Origin: Filimonas effusa
Lineage (GTDB): Bacteria > Bacteroidota > Bacteroidia > Chitinophagales > Chitinophagaceae
Assembly: GCF_004118675.1 (NCBI RefSeq)
Contig: NZ_SDHZ01000005.1
Location: 310,001 to 374,000, forward strand
Direction: 5' to 3'
DNA length: 64,000 nt
The translations under genes and the position numbers were made by a program. Of this stretch, positions 61,675 to 64,000 are shown piece by piece. The stretch's first letter is position 1; each line of letters starts with the position of its first letter. Below the pieces are notes generated by a model, which saw nothing but the letters and a program-made list of their open reading frames with translations, was not told the DNA's origin and ran no database searches.

Positions 61675-62159
61675 TATGAAATAGTTTTAAATATTTTATC
61701 CAGCTTCTGACGTGTACGATTCAGTTTTACCCCCGCATTGGTTCTGGTGATGCCTGTGATCTCGGCTATCTCTTCATAACTTTTTCCGTCGAGATACAAA
61801 AGAATAACAGCTTTCTCTACCGGCGACAGTTGTTCAATGGCCTTGTAAAGCAGGCGTATATCTTCACTATCCAACCCCGGATCTGCCGGTTCGGGTATCT
61901 GTATATGTTCCAGGTAAACCGACCTCGGTTTCTTTTGCTCTTTACGGTGATGAGTGATCGCAGTATTAAGCGCTACCCGGTACAGCCAGGTAGAAAACCG
62001 CCCCTTGTTTTCATTGAACGTAGCATAGCTCTTCCATAGCTGCAATACTATTTCCTGGAAGAGATCCTGCTTATCTTCCTGCGAACTACAATAGAGATTA
62101 CAGACCTTATAGATAAGTCCTCTATGTGTGTTTAATAGTTGTGTAAATTCTTTTTCCAA
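61674..62159 (-). CDS. RNA polymerase sigma factor, ECF-like sigma-70 family
   Basis: The 161-residue protein has region 2 (residues about 10-75, with DLFQEIVLQLWKSYATFNE and FSTWLYRVALNTAITHHRK) and region 4 near 105-155 (LSPVEKAVILLYLDGKSYEEI, then GITRTNAGVKLNRTRQKL). This is an ECF sigma factor. The start is TTG at 62159: an in-frame stop lies two codons upstream and no ATG follows for a long way. It is followed by a membrane protein whose start overlaps its stop by one base. Confidence 0.92.
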   Translation of the reverse strand: MEKEFTQLLNTHRGLIYKVCNLYCSSQEDKQDLFQEIVLQLWKSYATFNENKGRFSTWLYRVALNTAITHHRKEQKKPRSVYLEHIQIPEPADPGLDSEDIRLLYKAIEQLSPVEKAVILLYLDGKSYEEIAEITGITRTNAGVKLNRTRQKLDKIFKTIS

Positions 62160-62238
62160 AGATCAAGGCTGTTTTCGGAATAAGTGATCCTAATGTACAT
62201 CATGATTCGCCGGCCCATTGATATTATTACACCAATAA

Positions 62239-62269
62239 AAAAATCCTGCAATATTTTATGCAGGATTTT
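62239..62269 (-). terminator. Intrinsic terminator of thioredoxin gene
   Basis: An 11-bp stem (AAAATCCTGCA with TGCAGGATTTT, eight-base loop) with a minus-strand T tail, 35 bases after the thioredoxin stop. Confidence 0.85.
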
Positions 62270-62304
62270 AGCAATCAGGTATAATGAACAGCAAAATAAA
62301 CTGG

Positions 62305-62601
62305 TTAACTGTTTTGCAGAATGATCTGTTCCAACTGGCGGGCCTGTGCAACACCACTCTGCCGCCATTTTACCTGCCCTTTCTTAAACAGGATAAGCGT
62401 CGGAACACCCTGGATCTGGAAAGCACTGGCAACTGCAGGATTTTTATCTACGTCTATTTTAAGGATCGTAGCATGATCGCCCACCTTGGCTTTTAGCTCT
62501 TCCAGGATGGGTTTCATCATTTTACACGGGCCACACCATTCAGCAAAAAAATCTACCAGCACAGGTTTATCACCATTGATGATTTCTGAGAAGTTTGCCA
62601 T
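62305..62601 (-). CDS. trxA: Thioredoxin
   Basis: The ATG at 62601 gives 98 residues. The active site [11 protein letters not shown] has Cys23 and Cys26. [22 protein letters not shown] follows, with the cis-Pro of the fold. It is a cytosolic disulfide reductase (no signal peptide). The upstream in-frame part seen in the open frame is hydrophobic but does not match the family and overlaps the sensor kinase end; the ATG at 62601 is preferred. Confidence 0.92.
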   Translation of the reverse strand: MANFSEIINGDKPVLVDFFAEWCGPCKMMKPILEELKAKVGDHATILKIDVDKNPAVASAFQIQGVPTLILFKKGQVKWRQSGVAQARQLEQIILQNS

Positions 62602-62664
62602 AACCTTTGATTTATATAATAAATGCTGCAAAAAGACTGCCAACAGCAACAAAGGAACCTGCAC

Positions 62665-64000
62665 CTAATAATCCCACTCCTCACTGTTCATCTTTTCGGA
62701 AAGTGGAATTCTGATAGTAATACGGGTACCCTGGCCGGATGCCGTATCCTTTCTATAGGCTGCTGTAATTATAAAATAACCGTTGAGAAGACTTACTCTG
62801 GATTTTATGTTCCGTAAGCCAATACCGTTTATCTCTTTCAAAGCTGCCGCCCCTATTCCTATCCCATTATCTTCCGCAACAATGGTAAGTTCATTTTTCC
62901 TGTAACTGAATTCCAGCAATACACTGCTTGCACGTGCATGTTTTACTGCATTGATCATAATTTCCTGCACTATGCGGAAAATACTCAGTTTAACTGCTTC
63001 CGAAAAGCGGGCCTCTGTTTCATTAAAATCGAAAAGTATCTCAATACCAGCATCGCCGTTCTGTGCTGTCTTCTGCTGGAGATCGGCAATATAAAGTTCA
63101 ATAACGCGGTTGAGAGAATGATCCTTTATATATGCGGGCATAAGGTTGTGCGAAATATTACGTGCTTCAGTTTGTATCTGGCCTATGTTGTCACCAAGTC
63201 TGGATAATTCATGTTGCAGGGCGTCTGGCTGTAATTGCTTATTACGTGAAAGACTAAGCAGCGAATAGCGAACAGCTGTAAGAGAACTGGAAATACCATC
63301 ATGAATTTCCCTGGCTATGTTATCACGTTCCTTTTCCTGCGCACGAATTACTTTCTGGTAAGTCTTTAGCCGGTAGCTTGTATATCTTTTTGCAATAGCG
63401 TAAGTAAGCAGGATTATTTCAACCAGTATCCCTATTTGTAAAAAAGCTTCTGTAAAATACATCCCCGGTGTAATGCCAAGCTCAAGCAGCGCAAGATTAA
63501 AAATGCTGCAGATCTTAAGAATGCTTGCTACAAAATAATAACGTGCTGCAATGGCCCCTTTCAGTAATGCCAGCAATAAAGCAGTAAATACAATAAGCGT
63601 ACTGCACATGATCACAGCCAGAAAGCAATGTAGGTACAAGCTGTTTACTGCATAGCTACATTCATCTAGATTAACAAACGCGGGAAGCAAGGCAGCAAGT
63701 AATAATACAAATTTGGCTACATTGCCTGCACGGTAAATGCGATGATACGAATGCTTTAAATTAAGCAATACCTGGCTGATCTGTATATTCAGGAAAAGAT
63801 TCAAAGAGGCGAATAGCGGGGCCGAAATAGTATTGAAAGCGGGAAAGTTGGGCCAGATAAATTCAAAACCCAATCCAAAATAACTCAGAAACCAGACAAT
63901 AGAGCTAAGTATATAAAGTGTATAATACAGGTAAAGCTGGTGCCTGGTATTCATAAAGAACAAGAAACTGAAGATGGCCACAAAAAGCAACAGGCCATAG
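62665..64000 (-). CDS. Sensor histidine kinase with 7TMR-DISM-like membrane domain, partial at the N-terminus
   Basis: The gene runs off the right edge: the frame continues upstream of 63990 without a start. About 445 residues are visible. Seven or so membrane helices (visible residues 1-205) resemble the 7TMR-DISM receptor module. A HisKA_3 domain follows, with the phospho-accepting His in NIAREIHDGISSSLTAVRY (about visible residue 233). A HATPase domain comes next (IVQEIMINAVKHARA and VAEDNGIGIG). Such kinases usually work with a NarL-type response regulator, which is not in the window. The C-terminus lies next to thioredoxin. Confidence 0.92.
   Translation of the reverse strand, partial: YGLLLFVAIFSFLFFMNTRHQLYLYYTLYILSSIVWFLSYFGLGFEFIWPNFPAFNTISAPLFASLNLFLNIQISQVLLNLKHSYHRIYRAGNVAKFVLLLAALLPAFVNLDECSYAVNSLYLHCFLAVIMCSTLIVFTALLLALLKGAIAARYYFVASILKICSIFNLALLELGITPGMYFTEAFLQIGILVEIILLTYAIAKRYTSYRLKTYQKVIRAQEKERDNIAREIHDGISSSLTAVRYSLLSLSRNKQLQPDALQHELSRLGDNIGQIQTEARNISHNLMPAYIKDHSLNRVIELYIADLQQKTAQNGDAGIEILFDFNETEARFSEAVKLSIFRIVQEIMINAVKHARASSVLLEFSYRKNELTIVAEDNGIGIGAAALKEINGIGLRNIKSRVSLLNGYFIITAAYRKDTASGQGTRITIRIPLSEKMNSEEWDY

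Overview
The window looks like chromosomal DNA of a Bacteroidota bacterium, probably of the Chitinophagaceae or a near relative. Three things support this: the alternative complex III genes (actA-actB-actC order) at the left edge, type IX secretion (T9SS) sorting-domain proteins, and many promoters with the Bacteroidota -7 box TAnnTTTG in place of E. coli-type boxes. No phage, insertion sequence, CRISPR array, tRNA or rRNA was found. It is mostly housekeeping DNA with a few unusual non-coding and accessory islands.

Left part (1-16 kb): alternative complex III genes (the last one cut by the window edge), purN, a four-gene minus-strand run uvrB-parA-asmA-like-cytochrome c, then rpiA, an M28 peptidase, mgsA and recA. 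From 17 to 31 kb: an iron alcohol dehydrogenase, recX, dnaN, a NadR-like kinase, a GNAT/HTH gene pair resembling a toxin-antitoxin module (with a perfect 28-bp palindrome inside the HTH gene), nfuA, an AhpD-like protein plus peroxiredoxin, uvrD/pcrA, a serine hydrolase, a DMT transporter, a META lipoprotein and an OmpA-like lipoprotein. From 31 to 45 kb: corA, a DUF2480 gene, ppiD, nadA, an operon of four secreted or surface proteins (two paralogues with a shared N-terminal module, one T9SS substrate, one CarboxypepD_reg-like protein), and mnmG.

The most striking region is 45.2-46.9 kb. It is a 1.7-kb stretch without genes between mnmG and ybeY, carrying nine 14-bp sites that match the ParB centromere site parS. 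A second motif, TGATAGCGG, is interspersed among them. This is probably the chromosomal centromere and suggests that the replication origin is near.

Right part (47-64 kb): feoA-nadD, chrA, a 2-oxoglutarate oxygenase, two very short genes, exbD, recQ, kdsD, a mannose-1-phosphate guanylyltransferase, DUF72, DUF1328, a nucleoid-associated protein, a divergent lrp/cysteine synthase pair, an ECF-like sigma factor with a membrane partner, thioredoxin, and a sensor kinase cut by the right edge. Replication, repair and segregation genes (dnaN, recA, recX, uvrB, uvrD, recQ, parA, the parS array) are over-represented. Several promoters sit so close to their start codons that the messages may be leaderless.
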